In this document: in pieces, positions 21,870-31,940 of the stretch | How the letters are laid out: each line of letters opens with the position of its first letter | Numbering within the stretch: the first letter of the stretch is position 1 | Origin: Rubrivivax sp. | GTDB lineage: Bacteria; Pseudomonadota; Gammaproteobacteria; Burkholderiales; Burkholderiaceae_C | DNA length: 64,000 nt | Direction of reading: 5' to 3' | Assembly: GCA_027487905.1 (NCBI GenBank) | Contig: JAIYCR010000095.1 | Coordinates: 1-64,000, forward strand | The notes under the pieces: model-generated | The model's database searches: none | What the model was told of the DNA's origin: nothing | The model's input: only the letters and a program-made list of their open reading frames with translations | Translations under genes and position numbers: made by a program

Positions 21870-23008
21870 GTCGACACCTGAAGGGGGCTGCGATGCGGCG
21901 CTTCGGCATGGCCATGGCCGTGCTGGCGGCCGGTCTGCTGGGCGCCTGCTCGGGTACGCCCAAGCCCAAGCCCACGCCACTGGAGCCGCTTGCGGCCAGC
22001 ATCGCCGGACGCGTCGTCTGGACGCAGCGGGTCGAGGGCGGCAAAGAAGGGGGTGGCATCGCGGCGGTGGGTCGACAGTTCCTGGTTGCATCGCCTGCCG
22101 GCACCGTGCTGGCGCTGGACGCCGAGTCGGGGCGCGAGCAGTGGCGCGCTGCCCTCGGGCAGAACCTTGCCACCGGCCCGGGCGGTGATGGCCGCTGGAC
22201 GGCGGTGGTCACCCGCTCGGGTGAACTGGTCGTGCTGGAGGAAGGCGCGGTGAAATGGCGGGCGCCGGTGGGCCAGCGCGTGGTGACGCCCCCCCTGGTG
22301 GCCGGCGAGCGGGTCTTCGTGCTCGCGGTCGACCGCTCGGTGCAGGCCTACGACGCGCTGGATGGCCGCCGCCTGTGGACGCTTCGCCGACCGGGCGACC
22401 CGCTGAACCTGGCCCAGGTGGGTGTGCTGGCCCCCTGGCGCGACACGCTGCTGGTGGGGCAGGGCCCGCGCCTGACGGGTGTCGACCCGCTGCGCGGCAC
22501 CGTTCGATGGGAACTGCCGATGGCGTCCCCGCGGGGCAGCAACGAGATCGAGCGCCTGGCCGACCTGGTCGGCCCGGCCGCCCGGGTGGGCGACCGCATC
22601 TGCGCCCGCGCTTTCCAGGCCACCGTGGCTTGCGCGGACGTGGCCCGGCCAGCCAGCCTGTGGAGCCGGACCGTCGGCGGCATCCAGGGCATCGAACAGG
22701 ACGAGGGTTTCGTCTTCGCTGCCGATGCCTCCGACCGCATCACGGCCTGGCGCGCGACCAGCGGCGAAGTGGCCTGGACGTCCGACAAGCTGCTCTACCG
22801 CGACCTCACCGCGCCGCTGGCCGCCGGTCCTGCCGTGGTGTTCGGCGACGTCGAGGGACAGGTGCATTTCCTTTCGCGGGAAACCGGCGCGCCCTTGCTT
22901 CGTGTGGCCACGGACGGCTCCCCGGTGACGAGCCGCCCCGTCGCGGTGGGCACGACGCTGCTCGTGATGACCCGCTCGGGAGGCCTGCATGCGCTGCGCC
23001 CGAACTGA
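21866..23008 (+). CDS. bamB: Outer membrane protein assembly factor BamB
   Basis: Lipoprotein of the BAM complex with an eight-bladed PQQ-like beta-propeller that docks on BamA. A signal segment ends in LLGAC, with Cys28 as lipidation site from the first ATG. Propeller blades such as TVLALDAESGREQWRA and VQAYDALDGRRLWTLRR are visible. The ATG at 21866 overlaps the yfgM stop; a second ATG at 21893 would also give a complete signal peptide and cannot be excluded. BamA and BamD are also in the window. Confidence 0.94.
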   Translation: MSRHLKGAAMRRFGMAMAVLAAGLLGACSGTPKPKPTPLEPLAASIAGRVVWTQRVEGGKEGGGIAAVGRQFLVASPAGTVLALDAESGREQWRAALGQNLATGPGGDGRWTAVVTRSGELVVLEEGAVKWRAPVGQRVVTPPLVAGERVFVLAVDRSVQAYDALDGRRLWTLRRPGDPLNLAQVGVLAPWRDTLLVGQGPRLTGVDPLRGTVRWELPMASPRGSNEIERLADLVGPAARVGDRICARAFQATVACADVARPASLWSRTVGGIQGIEQDEGFVFAADASDRITAWRATSGEVAWTSDKLLYRDLTAPLAAGPAVVFGDVEGQVHFLSRETGAPLLRVATDGSPVTSRPVAVGTTLLVMTRSGGLHALRPN

Positions 23009-23041
23009 GACCAACCCGCCCGGCGCGGATGGGGTGGTGTC

Positions 23042-24415
23042 GTGACCCCTGTCATTGCGCTGGTCGGCAGGCCCAACGTGGGCAAGTCGACGCTGTTCAA
23101 CCGCCTCACCCGCACCCGCGACGCCATCGTCGCGGACTTCGCGGGGCTGACCCGTGACCGCCACTACGGCGAGGGCCGGCACGACGACCGCGCCTACATC
23201 GTCGTGGACACCGGCGGCTTCGAACCCGACTCGGCCACCGGCATCGTCAAGGAGATGGCGCGCCAGACCCGCCAGGCCGTGGCCGAGGCCGACGTCGTCA
23301 TCTTCGTCACCGACGTCCGGGCCGGCCTGTCCGCCCAGGACCACGACATCGCGCGCTACCTGCGCAGCGTGAACAAGCGCGTGCTGCTGGCGGTGAACAA
23401 GGCCGAAGGCATGGCCGACTCACCGCGTCTGAACGAGTTCTTCGAACTGGGAATCGGGGAGCCGTGGCCGGTCTCGGCGGCCCACGGACAGGGCATGCGC
23501 AGCCTGATCGAGGCGGCCTTCGAGGCCATGGCCGACATCCTGCCGCCCGTCGAGCTCGACCCCGACGCCGACGCCGAGGACCCTTCCGCCGGCCCGGACG
23601 ACCGGCCCATCCGGCTGGCCGTGGTGGGTCGGCCCAACGTCGGCAAGTCCACGCTCATCAATGCCTGGCTGGGCGAGGACCGTCTGGTCGTCTTCGACAT
23701 GCCGGGCACCACCCGCGACGCCATCGAGGTGCCCTTCGAGAAGGACGGGCAGCGCTACGAACTCGTGGACACCGCAGGCCTGCGGCGCAAGGGCAAGGTG
23801 TTCGAGGCGATCGAGAAGTTCTCGGTGGTCAAGACGCTGCAGGCGGTGGCCGACGCGCATGTCTGCCTTCTGCTGGTGGATGCGACGCAGGGCATCAGCG
23901 AACAGGACGCGCACATCGCTGGCTTCATCCTGGAAAGCGGCCGCGCGGTGGTGATCGCGGTGAACAAGTGGGACGCGGTGGACAGCTACCAGCGCGAAAT
24001 GCTCGAGCGGTCGATCGCCCAGCGCCTGGCCTTCCTGCGCTTCGCCCCGGTGCTGCACATCTCGGCGCTCAAGCGGCAGGGCCTGGAGCGGGTCTGGAAG
24101 GCGCTGGCCGAGGCCCGGGCCTCATCGGTGCGCAAGCTGCCCACGCCGGCGCTCACCCGGGTGCTGCTGGCGGCGGTGGAACATCAGGCCCCGCCGCGGG
24201 CCGGCGCTTTCCGGCCCAAGCTGCGCTATGCGCACCAGGGCGGCATGAACCCGCCCATCGTCGTCATCCACGGCAACAACCTCGAACACGTGGGCGAGTC
24301 CTACCGTCGCTTCCTGGAAGGGCGCATCCGTGACCACTTCAAGCTGGTGGGAACGCCGCTGCGCCTGGAGATGAAGGCCGGGCGCAACCCCTTCAACGAG
24401 AAGGGTGGCGGTTGA
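23042..24415 (+). CDS. der: Ribosome-biogenesis GTPase Der (EngA)
   Basis: Tandem GTPase required for 50S ribosome assembly. Two full G domains are present, each with GRPNVGKST: the first at 8-16 and the second near 197-205. NKAE and NKWD base-recognition motifs are also visible. A C-terminal KH-like domain completes 457 residues. The start is a GTG at 23042, right at the conserved N-terminus ([11 protein letters not shown]). It follows bamB by 33 bases and precedes hfq by 64. Confidence 0.97.
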   Translation: MTPVIALVGRPNVGKSTLFNRLTRTRDAIVADFAGLTRDRHYGEGRHDDRAYIVVDTGGFEPDSATGIVKEMARQTRQAVAEADVVIFVTDVRAGLSAQDHDIARYLRSVNKRVLLAVNKAEGMADSPRLNEFFELGIGEPWPVSAAHGQGMRSLIEAAFEAMADILPPVELDPDADAEDPSAGPDDRPIRLAVVGRPNVGKSTLINAWLGEDRLVVFDMPGTTRDAIEVPFEKDGQRYELVDTAGLRRKGKVFEAIEKFSVVKTLQAVADAHVCLLLVDATQGISEQDAHIAGFILESGRAVVIAVNKWDAVDSYQREMLERSIAQRLAFLRFAPVLHISALKRQGLERVWKALAEARASSVRKLPTPALTRVLLAAVEHQAPPRAGAFRPKLRYAHQGGMNPPIVVIHGNNLEHVGESYRRFLEGRIRDHFKLVGTPLRLEMKAGRNPFNEKGGG

Positions 24416-24479
24416 CGCTGCAGACCGGGGGAAACCCTGTGTTAAGGTGGGCCGTTCTGTCATCAACACGGAGAATATC

Positions 24480-24722
24480 GTGAGCAACAAAGGCCAACTT
24501 CTTCAGGATCCGTTTCTGAACCTGCTTCGCAAGGAGCACGTGCCGGTGTCGATCTACCTGGTCAACGGCATCAAGCTCCAGGGGCACATCGAGTCCTTCG
24601 ACCAGTATGTCGTGCTGCTGCGCAACACGGTGACGCAGATGGTCTACAAGCACGCGATCTCCACCGTGGTTCCGGGTCGCGCGGTGAACTTCCACGCGGC
24701 GGAGCCGTCGGAGCCGGCCTGA
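24480..24722 (+). CDS. hfq: RNA chaperone Hfq
   Basis: Sm-like hexameric RNA chaperone for small RNAs and mRNAs. The 80-residue protein contains the canonical [20 protein letters not shown] and Sm2 motif [10 protein letters not shown]. The start is GTG at 24480, preceded by a GGAG at 24470-24473; upstream in-frame starts would add non-family sequence. The C-terminal tail is very short, unlike E. coli. Its stop codon TGA overlaps the apparent CTG start of hflX, so the two are likely coupled. Confidence 0.97.
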   Translation: MSNKGQLLQDPFLNLLRKEHVPVSIYLVNGIKLQGHIESFDQYVVLLRNTVTQMVYKHAISTVVPGRAVNFHAAEPSEPA

Positions 24723-25969
24723 ACACGCCCGAGCGGCCCCGGGCCATCCTGGTCGGGGTCGACCTGCCCGGCCACGATGGCTTCGACGCCACGCTGGATG
24801 AGCTCGCCCAACTGGCGGTGTCGGCGGGCGACGAGCCCGTCGCCCGCCTGATCGCGCGCCGCAAGGCGCCGGACGCCGGCTTCTTCGTCGGCACCGGCAA
24901 GGTCGAGGAGATCAAGGCGCTGGTGCAGGCCCATCAGGCCCGGGCGGTGCTCTTCGACCAGGCCCTGTCGCCCATTCAGCAGCGCAACCTCGAACGTGAG
25001 CTGGGCGTGGCGGTGGCCGACCGCACGATGCTGATCCTGGAGATCTTCGCCGACCGGGCCCAGAGCCACGAGGGCAAGCTGCAGGTGGAGCTCGCCCGGC
25101 TGCAGTACCTGGCCACGCGGCTGGTGCGACGCTGGAGCCACCTGGAGCGCCAGCAAGGCGGCATCGGCGGGCGTGGCGGGCCGGGTGAAACCCAGATCGA
25201 GCTCGACCGGCGGATGATCGACGAGCGCATCAAGCTGCTCAAGGGCCGGCTGGACAAGGTCAAGCGCCAGCGCAGCACGCAGCGTCGCGCGCGCGAACGC
25301 ACCGGCATGCCACGCATCTCCCTGGTGGGGTACACCAATGCGGGCAAGTCCACCCTGTTCAATGCGCTGGTGAAGGCGCGCAGCTACGCGGCCGACCAGC
25401 TCTTCGCCACGCTGGACACCACCACCCGGGTGCTGTTCATCGAAGGCTCCGGGCGCCTGTCGCTGTCGGACACCGTGGGTTTCATCCGCGATCTTCCCCA
25501 CCGTCTGGTCGAGGCCTTCCGGGCCACGCTTCAGGAGGCGGCCGAGGCCGACCTGCTGCTTCATGTGGTGGACATGGTCTCGCCCACGCGACACGAGCAG
25601 ATCGTCGAGGTTCAGCGGGTGCTCGAGGAGATCGGTGCCGGGTCCTTGCCCCAGATCGTCGTCTTCAACAAGATCGACGGGCTTGACGCCACCGAGCGCC
25701 CGCGCGAGGCGAACGACCATTTCGAACTGCCTGACGGACGTCGGGTGCCGCGGGTGTTCGTCAGCGCGCGGACCGGCGAAGGCCTGGATGCGTTGCGAAA
25801 GTCCATCGTCGCCGCCTTGACTCCCGCCGGCGTGGCGCCATCTGGCGCTGTCGGTGATCCAATGCAGCCCGAAGGCGAACCGGGCCAAAGCCCGGGCGCC
25901 CTCGGCACCGAATCCGCGCAAGACCCTTCCACTCCGTCCCTCTGGAGCCCCACGGGCACCGATCCATGA
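24719..25969 (+). CDS. hflX: GTPase HflX with apparent CTG start
   Basis: Ribosome-splitting GTPase active under stress. The N-terminal domain holds [18 protein letters not shown] and [19 protein letters not shown]; the G domain holds GYTNAGKST at 204-212 and later NKID. The nearest standard start codon, GTG at 24818, would remove about 33 residues that match the family N-terminus (ILVGVDLP...LDELAQLA). Reading back in frame, the only overlap-type candidate is CTG at 24719, giving 416 residues, close to the E. coli 426. No ATG, GTG or TTG occurs in frame across the hfq 3' region. The stop overlaps hflK. Confidence 0.85.
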   Translation: MNTPERPRAILVGVDLPGHDGFDATLDELAQLAVSAGDEPVARLIARRKAPDAGFFVGTGKVEEIKALVQAHQARAVLFDQALSPIQQRNLERELGVAVADRTMLILEIFADRAQSHEGKLQVELARLQYLATRLVRRWSHLERQQGGIGGRGGPGETQIELDRRMIDERIKLLKGRLDKVKRQRSTQRRARERTGMPRISLVGYTNAGKSTLFNALVKARSYAADQLFATLDTTTRVLFIEGSGRLSLSDTVGFIRDLPHRLVEAFRATLQEAAEADLLLHVVDMVSPTRHEQIVEVQRVLEEIGAGSLPQIVVFNKIDGLDATERPREANDHFELPDGRRVPRVFVSARTGEGLDALRKSIVAALTPAGVAPSGAVGDPMQPEGEPGQSPGALGTESAQDPSTPSLWSPTGTDP

Positions 25970-27318
25970 CCTTCCTCGATTCCCGCGGCCGCGTCGACAA
26001 CGGGCTCCGTGATTTCCCACCGTCCGAGCAGCCCTTGCGCGACGTGGCGCGGGCGACCCTGGCCCTGGTGGCGGGCCTGGCGCGCCGCGTGTTCAGGCTG
26101 CCGGCCCCCGCCGGCGCTTCAGTTTCGATGAACCAGGGCAACCGGGGCGACGGGCCGCCCGACCTGGACGAGCTGTGGCGCGACTTCAACCGCAAGCTGG
26201 GTGGCCTCTTCGGTGGCGGCGACAAGCGCCGGCCTTCCGGTGATGGCCGCGGCCCCGGCGGCGGTGGCGGTCCCGGCTTCCAGCCTGACATGAAGAGCGC
26301 GGGCATCGGCGTGGGGCTGGTGGCCGGCGTGGCCGCGCTCATCTGGCTGGGCAGCGGCATCTTCATCGTCCAGGAAGGCCAGCAGGCGGTCGTCACCTCC
26401 TTCGGCAAGTACAGCAAGACGGTGGACGCGGGCATCAACTGGCGCCTGCCCTATCCCTTCGAGGCGCACGAGACAGTGGGCGTCACCCAGCTGCGCTCGG
26501 TCGAGGTGGGCCGCAACGCGGTCGTGCAGGCCACCGGCCTGCGCGACTCGTCGATGCTCACGCAGGACGAGAACATCGTGGACATCCGCTTCACCGTCCA
26601 GTACCGGCTGAAGGATGCCCGCGAGTACCTGTTCGAAAACCGCAGCCCCGACGAGGCGGTGGTGCAGGCCGCGGAGTCGGCAGTCCGCGAGATCGTCGGC
26701 CGCTCGAACATGGACTCGGTGCTCTACGAGCAGCGCGACGCCATCGCCACCGAACTGGTGAAGTCGGTCCAGCTGCAGCTCGACCGCCTGAAGGCCGGCA
26801 TCATCGTGGCCAACGTCAATGTGCAGAACGTGCAGGCACCCGAGCAGGTCCAGGCGGCCTTCGACGATGCCTTCAAGGCCGGCGCCGACCGCGAGCGCCT
26901 GAAGAACGAGGGTCAGGCCTACGCCAACGACGTCATTCCCAAGGCCCAGGGAACGGCCGCCCGCCTGCGCGAGGAAGCCGAGGCCTACAAGGCGCGGGTG
27001 GTCGCCCAGGCCGAGGGCGATTCGCAGCGCTTCGCCAGCGTGCTGGCCGAATACCAGAAGGCGCCTGCCGTGACCCGCGATCGCATGTACATCGACGCCA
27101 TGCAGCAGGTCTACAGCAACGTGACCAAGGTGATGGTCGACAGCCGGGCGAACTCCAACCTGCTGTACCTGCCGCTGGACAAGCTCGTGCAGCCCGGGGC
27201 GGCAGCCGCGGCGCCCGCCGCGATGAGCGATCTGCCCCCGGCCCCGCCTGCCCCCGCCACCGTGGCCGACCCGCGCTCGCGCGATGGCCAGCGCGGCCGC
27301 GACCGCGACGTGCGCTGA
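25966..27318 (+). CDS. hflK: HflK, membrane SPFH protein of the FtsH-modulating complex
   Basis: With HflC it forms a large membrane assembly around the FtsH protease. A Gly/Asp-rich N-terminus (DLDELWRDFNRKLGGLFGG) precedes one membrane helix (about 112-134). An SPFH/band-7 domain and a Glu/Ala-rich coiled coil follow, then a Pro/Ala-rich tail. The ATG at 25966 overlaps the hflX stop (ATGA) and gives 450 residues with an extra 54-residue leader. The internal ATG at 26128 (MNQGNRGDG) matches the usual family start and is a serious alternative. Confidence 0.92.
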   Translation: MTFLDSRGRVDNGLRDFPPSEQPLRDVARATLALVAGLARRVFRLPAPAGASVSMNQGNRGDGPPDLDELWRDFNRKLGGLFGGGDKRRPSGDGRGPGGGGGPGFQPDMKSAGIGVGLVAGVAALIWLGSGIFIVQEGQQAVVTSFGKYSKTVDAGINWRLPYPFEAHETVGVTQLRSVEVGRNAVVQATGLRDSSMLTQDENIVDIRFTVQYRLKDAREYLFENRSPDEAVVQAAESAVREIVGRSNMDSVLYEQRDAIATELVKSVQLQLDRLKAGIIVANVNVQNVQAPEQVQAAFDDAFKAGADRERLKNEGQAYANDVIPKAQGTAARLREEAEAYKARVVAQAEGDSQRFASVLAEYQKAPAVTRDRMYIDAMQQVYSNVTKVMVDSRANSNLLYLPLDKLVQPGAAAAAPAAMSDLPPAPPAPATVADPRSRDGQRGRDRDVR

Positions 27319-27342
27319 CACCCGACCGACCGGACCGACCCC

Positions 27343-28239
27343 ATGAATCGCATCGCATTGGCCGTTGCGGCCGCCCTGGCCGCGCTGATGGCCGCCGCTT
27401 CCACCCTGTTCATCGTCGACCAGCGCCAGTTCGCCGTCATCTACGCGCTGGGAGAGATCCGCGAGGTCATCACCGAGCCGGGCCTGAAGTTCAAGCTGCC
27501 GCCGCCCTTCCAGAACGTGGTCTTCCTCGACCGCCGCATCCAGAGCCTGGACAGCCCGGAGACCCGCCCGATCTTCACCGCCGAGAAGAAGAGCCTGGTC
27601 ATCGACTGGCTGGTGAAGTGGCGCATCACCGACGCGCGCCAGTTCATCCGCAACAACGGCGTGGACCTGCGCAACCTGGAAACCCGGCTGAGCCCGGTGG
27701 TGCAGGCCGCGTTCAACGAAGAGGTCACCAAGCGCACCGTCCAGGCGATGCTGGCCACCGAGCGGGAACGGGTGATGCAGGACGTGCGCACCCGGCTGAC
27801 CGAGGAGGCCAAGCTCTTCGGCATCGAGATCGTCGACGTGCGCATCAAGCGGGTCGATTTCTCGGCCAACATCACCGACTCGGTCTATCGACGCATGGAG
27901 TCGGAGCGCAAGCGCGTGGCCAATGAACTGCGCTCGACCGGCGCAGCCGAAGGCGAGAAGATCCGCGCCGATGCCGACCGCCAGCGCGAGGTCATCGTGG
28001 CCGAGGCCTACCGCGAGGCGCAGAAGGTCAAGGGCGTGGGCGATGCGCAGGCGTCGGCTCTGTTCGCCGCAGCCTTCGGCCGGGACCCGCAGTTCGCACA
28101 GTTCTACCGCAGCCTCGAGGCCTACCGCGCCACCTTCCGCAGCCGCTCGGACGTGATGGTGGTGGACCCGAGCAGCGAGTTCTTCCGAGCGATGCGTGCG
28201 CCGCCCGGCGGGCCTGCGTCGACCCCCGCCCGGCCCTGA
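27343..28239 (+). CDS. hflC: HflC, membrane SPFH protein of the FtsH-modulating complex
   Basis: Partner of HflK. It has an N-terminal membrane helix (about 4-24, AVAAALAALMAAASTLFIV), then an SPFH domain (VFLDRRIQSLDSPE, IDWLVKWRITD) and a coiled-coil region with EGEKIRADADRQREVI. It is 298 residues. It follows hflK by 24 bases. The DUF2065 gene that often follows hflC in proteobacteria is not seen here; the next 231 bases hold GC-rich palindromes instead. Confidence 0.95.
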   Translation: MNRIALAVAAALAALMAAASTLFIVDQRQFAVIYALGEIREVITEPGLKFKLPPPFQNVVFLDRRIQSLDSPETRPIFTAEKKSLVIDWLVKWRITDARQFIRNNGVDLRNLETRLSPVVQAAFNEEVTKRTVQAMLATERERVMQDVRTRLTEEAKLFGIEIVDVRIKRVDFSANITDSVYRRMESERKRVANELRSTGAAEGEKIRADADRQREVIVAEAYREAQKVKGVGDAQASALFAAAFGRDPQFAQFYRSLEAYRATFRSRSDVMVVDPSSEFFRAMRAPPGGPASTPARP

Positions 28240-28256
28240 AGCGGGCCGCGGCGCAC

Positions 28257-28357
28257 CACGCCGCGGCGTGCGGCAGCCTTCGGCGGCGTGCTGCCGATCG
28301 CGCCGCCGCGGCGCCTCGGTGCATTTCCCCCGGCGAACCGGACGCCGCCGCGGCGCC
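28257..28357. repeat. Three palindromic CGCCGCGGCG elements downstream of hflC
   Basis: The 10-base palindrome CGCCGCGGCG occurs at 28259-28268, 28304-28313 and 28346-28355. The first sits in a 14-base perfect palindrome (28257-28270). The other two lie in an identical 15-base direct repeat (28301-28315 and 28343-28357). There is no T run. The rest of the 231-base gap holds only a TACAAT at 28428-28433. Confidence 0.7.
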
Positions 28358-28427
28358 ACGGGCCGGGATGCCGCCCGCGGCCATGTCGTCCGAACGCGGC
28401 AGGCTCGTTTCTCCCCTGCGGCATCCC

Positions 28428-28433
28428 TACAAT
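28428..28433 (+). promoter_or_regulatory. Candidate -10 element for hisZ-purA
   Basis: TACAAT, 37 bases before the hisZ start codon. The -35 region is not clear. It would allow hisZ and purA to be expressed apart from the hfq-hfl genes. Confidence 0.35.
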
Positions 28434-28470
28434 CCCGGACTTCGCCTTCGGGCACTGCCGTTGACGCCAC

Positions 28471-29658
28471 ATGCCGAAGGCCTGGCTGCTGCCTGAGCAC
28501 ACCGCCGATGTTCTGCCCGACCAGGCCTCCGACGTGGAGTCGCTTCGTCGCAGCGCAATCGACGCCGCCGCGGGCTACGGCTATCGCCCGGTGATGCCGC
28601 CGCTGGTCGAACACATCGAGTCGCTGCTGACCGGCGGGGGTGCCGAGCTGGACCTGCGAACCGTCAAGGTCGTCGATCAGATCAGTGGCCGCACGCTGGG
28701 CGTGCGCGCCGACATGACGCCGCAGGCCGCGCGCATCGATGCCCATCTGCTCAACCGCCAGGGCCCCGTGCGCCTGTGCTATTGCGGTCCGGTGCTCCAT
28801 GCGCGGCCCCGCGAGCTGGGCGCATCGCGCGATCCGCTGCAGTTCGGCGCCGAGCTGTACGGCCACACCGGGCTGGAGGCCGACCTGGAAGTGGTCCAGC
28901 TGGCGCTGGACATCGTGCAGCTGGCCGATGTCGGCCCGGTGGGCATCGATCTGAACGACGTTCGGGTGGTCAGCGCGCTGGTGGGCAGCCAGCCGCTGCG
29001 GGCATCGGTCCAGGCCGATCTCGTGGCGGCGCTGACGGCCAAGGACCGAGCTGCGGTGACGGCGGCTGCCTCGGGTCTCGATGCCGACTGCGCTTCGGCG
29101 CTGCGTTCGCTGGTCGACCTCTACGGACCGGCCCGCGAGGTGCTGGACGCCGCCGTGCGCTGCCTGCCCCAGCAGGGGCCGGTGGTTCAGGCGCTGCAGG
29201 ACCTGCAGTGGCTCGTCGGCCACCTGGAAGCGCTGCACCCGGGCCTGGACATCGGGGTCGACCTGGCCAGCATCCAGGGCTTCGGCTACTACACCGGCGT
29301 GGGTTTTGCGCTGTACGCGCCGGGCCATGGCGAAGCGCTGATGCGCGGCGGCCGCTACGACGACATCGGCGCGGTCTTTGGCCGTCGTCGCCCGGCGGTG
29401 GGTTTCAGCGTCGATCTCAAGGCGGTGGCAGCCTTGCGCACGCCGCCCGCAGCGCCCCGGGCCATCCTCGCGCCCTGGGGCGAGTCGGCCGCGCTGCGCG
29501 AGGCGGTGCGCGGCTTGCGTGCTGCCGGCGAGCAGGTCGTCGTGCTGCTGCCTGGCCAGCAGGCCCACCTCGGCGAGATCGCCCACGACCGCCGCCTGGT
29601 GGAGGTGGATGGCCGCTGGCAGGTCCAGGCGGTGGACCTCGCTGCCCAGACGGCCTGA
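28471..29658 (+). CDS. hisZ: ATP phosphoribosyltransferase regulatory subunit HisZ
   Basis: Catalytically inactive histidyl-tRNA synthetase paralogue that activates the short form of HisG, the first enzyme of histidine synthesis. At 395 residues it lacks the HisRS anticodon-binding domain. It keeps class II motifs in altered form (GVRADMTPQAARIDAHLL and GFGYYTGVGFALYAPG). The position between hflC and purA is the usual betaproteobacterial one. hisG is not in the window. Confidence 0.93.
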   Translation: MPKAWLLPEHTADVLPDQASDVESLRRSAIDAAAGYGYRPVMPPLVEHIESLLTGGGAELDLRTVKVVDQISGRTLGVRADMTPQAARIDAHLLNRQGPVRLCYCGPVLHARPRELGASRDPLQFGAELYGHTGLEADLEVVQLALDIVQLADVGPVGIDLNDVRVVSALVGSQPLRASVQADLVAALTAKDRAAVTAAASGLDADCASALRSLVDLYGPAREVLDAAVRCLPQQGPVVQALQDLQWLVGHLEALHPGLDIGVDLASIQGFGYYTGVGFALYAPGHGEALMRGGRYDDIGAVFGRRRPAVGFSVDLKAVAALRTPPAAPRAILAPWGESAALREAVRGLRAAGEQVVVLLPGQQAHLGEIAHDRRLVEVDGRWQVQAVDLAAQTA

Positions 29659-31077
<1,419 letters not shown>

Positions 31078-31169
31078 TTCCCGCTCGAGCACCGGCGGCA
31101 GCCGCCGCCTGTGCACCTTCACCGAAACCTGCGCCTGCTTCGAACAGCCCCTTTCATCGAGACCCCGCC

Positions 31170-31691
31170 ATGCTCACCGACGACGGCCGACACCTCTACG
31201 TTTCCTGGGACGAATACCACATGCTGATCGAGCGCCTGGCGCTGAAGGTGCATGGTTCGGGCTGGGAGTTCGACCAGATCCTGTGCCTGGCCCGGGGTGG
31301 CATGCGGCCGGGGGACGTGCTGTCGCGCGTCTTCGACAAGCCGCTGGCGATCATGTCCACCAGTTCCTACCGGGCCGAGGCGGGCACCATCCAGGGCCGG
31401 CTGGACATGGCCAAGTACATCACCCTGCCCAAGGGCGAGCTGGCCGGCCGGGTGCTGCTGGTGGACGACCTGGCCGACTCGGGCGTGACGCTGCGGGCGG
31501 TGGTCGACCGGCTTCGCGCGATGCCCGCCATCTCCGAGCTGCGCTCGGCGGTGATCTGGACCAAGGGCGTTTCGTCCTACACGCCCGACTACTTCGTTGA
31601 ACTGCTGCCCACGAGCCCGTGGATCCACCAGCCCTTCGAGGAGTACGACGACCTGCGGCCCGATGGCCTGGCGCTGAAGTTCAAGATCTGA
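31170..31691 (+). CDS. PRTase-fold purine phosphoribosyltransferase-like protein
   Basis: Type I phosphoribosyltransferase fold of the COG2236 hypoxanthine/xanthine-guanine type. The PRPP-binding signature VLLVDDLADSGVTL starts near residue 95. An N-terminal LARGGMRPGDVLSR segment matches the family, and YTPDYFVELLPTSPWIHQPFEEYD matches its C-terminus. The ATG at 31170 gives 173 residues. Its location after purA suggests purine salvage, but the base used cannot be read from the sequence. A terminator hairpin follows. Confidence 0.85.
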   Translation: MLTDDGRHLYVSWDEYHMLIERLALKVHGSGWEFDQILCLARGGMRPGDVLSRVFDKPLAIMSTSSYRAEAGTIQGRLDMAKYITLPKGELAGRVLLVDDLADSGVTLRAVVDRLRAMPAISELRSAVIWTKGVSSYTPDYFVELLPTSPWIHQPFEEYDDLRPDGLALKFKI

Positions 31692-31725
31692 AGGACGGCG
31701 ATCACGCCCTTTTCGAACACCCAAA

Positions 31726-31753
31726 GAAAAAGGCCACCGAAGAGGTGGCCTTG
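31726..31753 (-). terminator. Intrinsic terminator for tRNA-Leu (possibly bidirectional)
   Basis: A perfect 9-bp stem pairs 31731-31739 with 31745-31753, with a 5-base loop. Read on the minus strand it is followed by TTTCTTT, so it terminates transcripts from the tRNA gene. On the plus strand the T run is only two bases, so termination after the phosphoribosyltransferase would be weaker. Confidence 0.75.
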
Positions 31754-31837
31754 TTCATCGCTGCATCGGCATTGCCGATCTATCTCATCGCCTGATCGGC
31801 AAGCTGGACTGCGAAACTTCGCTGCCTGCTTTCCGAC

Positions 31838-31922
<85 letters not shown>

Positions 31923-31940
31923 AAGGCGCCAAACCAAGGA

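Noticed and set aside
31754-31837. A second tRNA or small RNA gene next to tRNA-Leu
   Set aside because: A small hairpin (ATCGGCA/TGCCGAT) is present but no cloverleaf or promoter pattern could be fitted.
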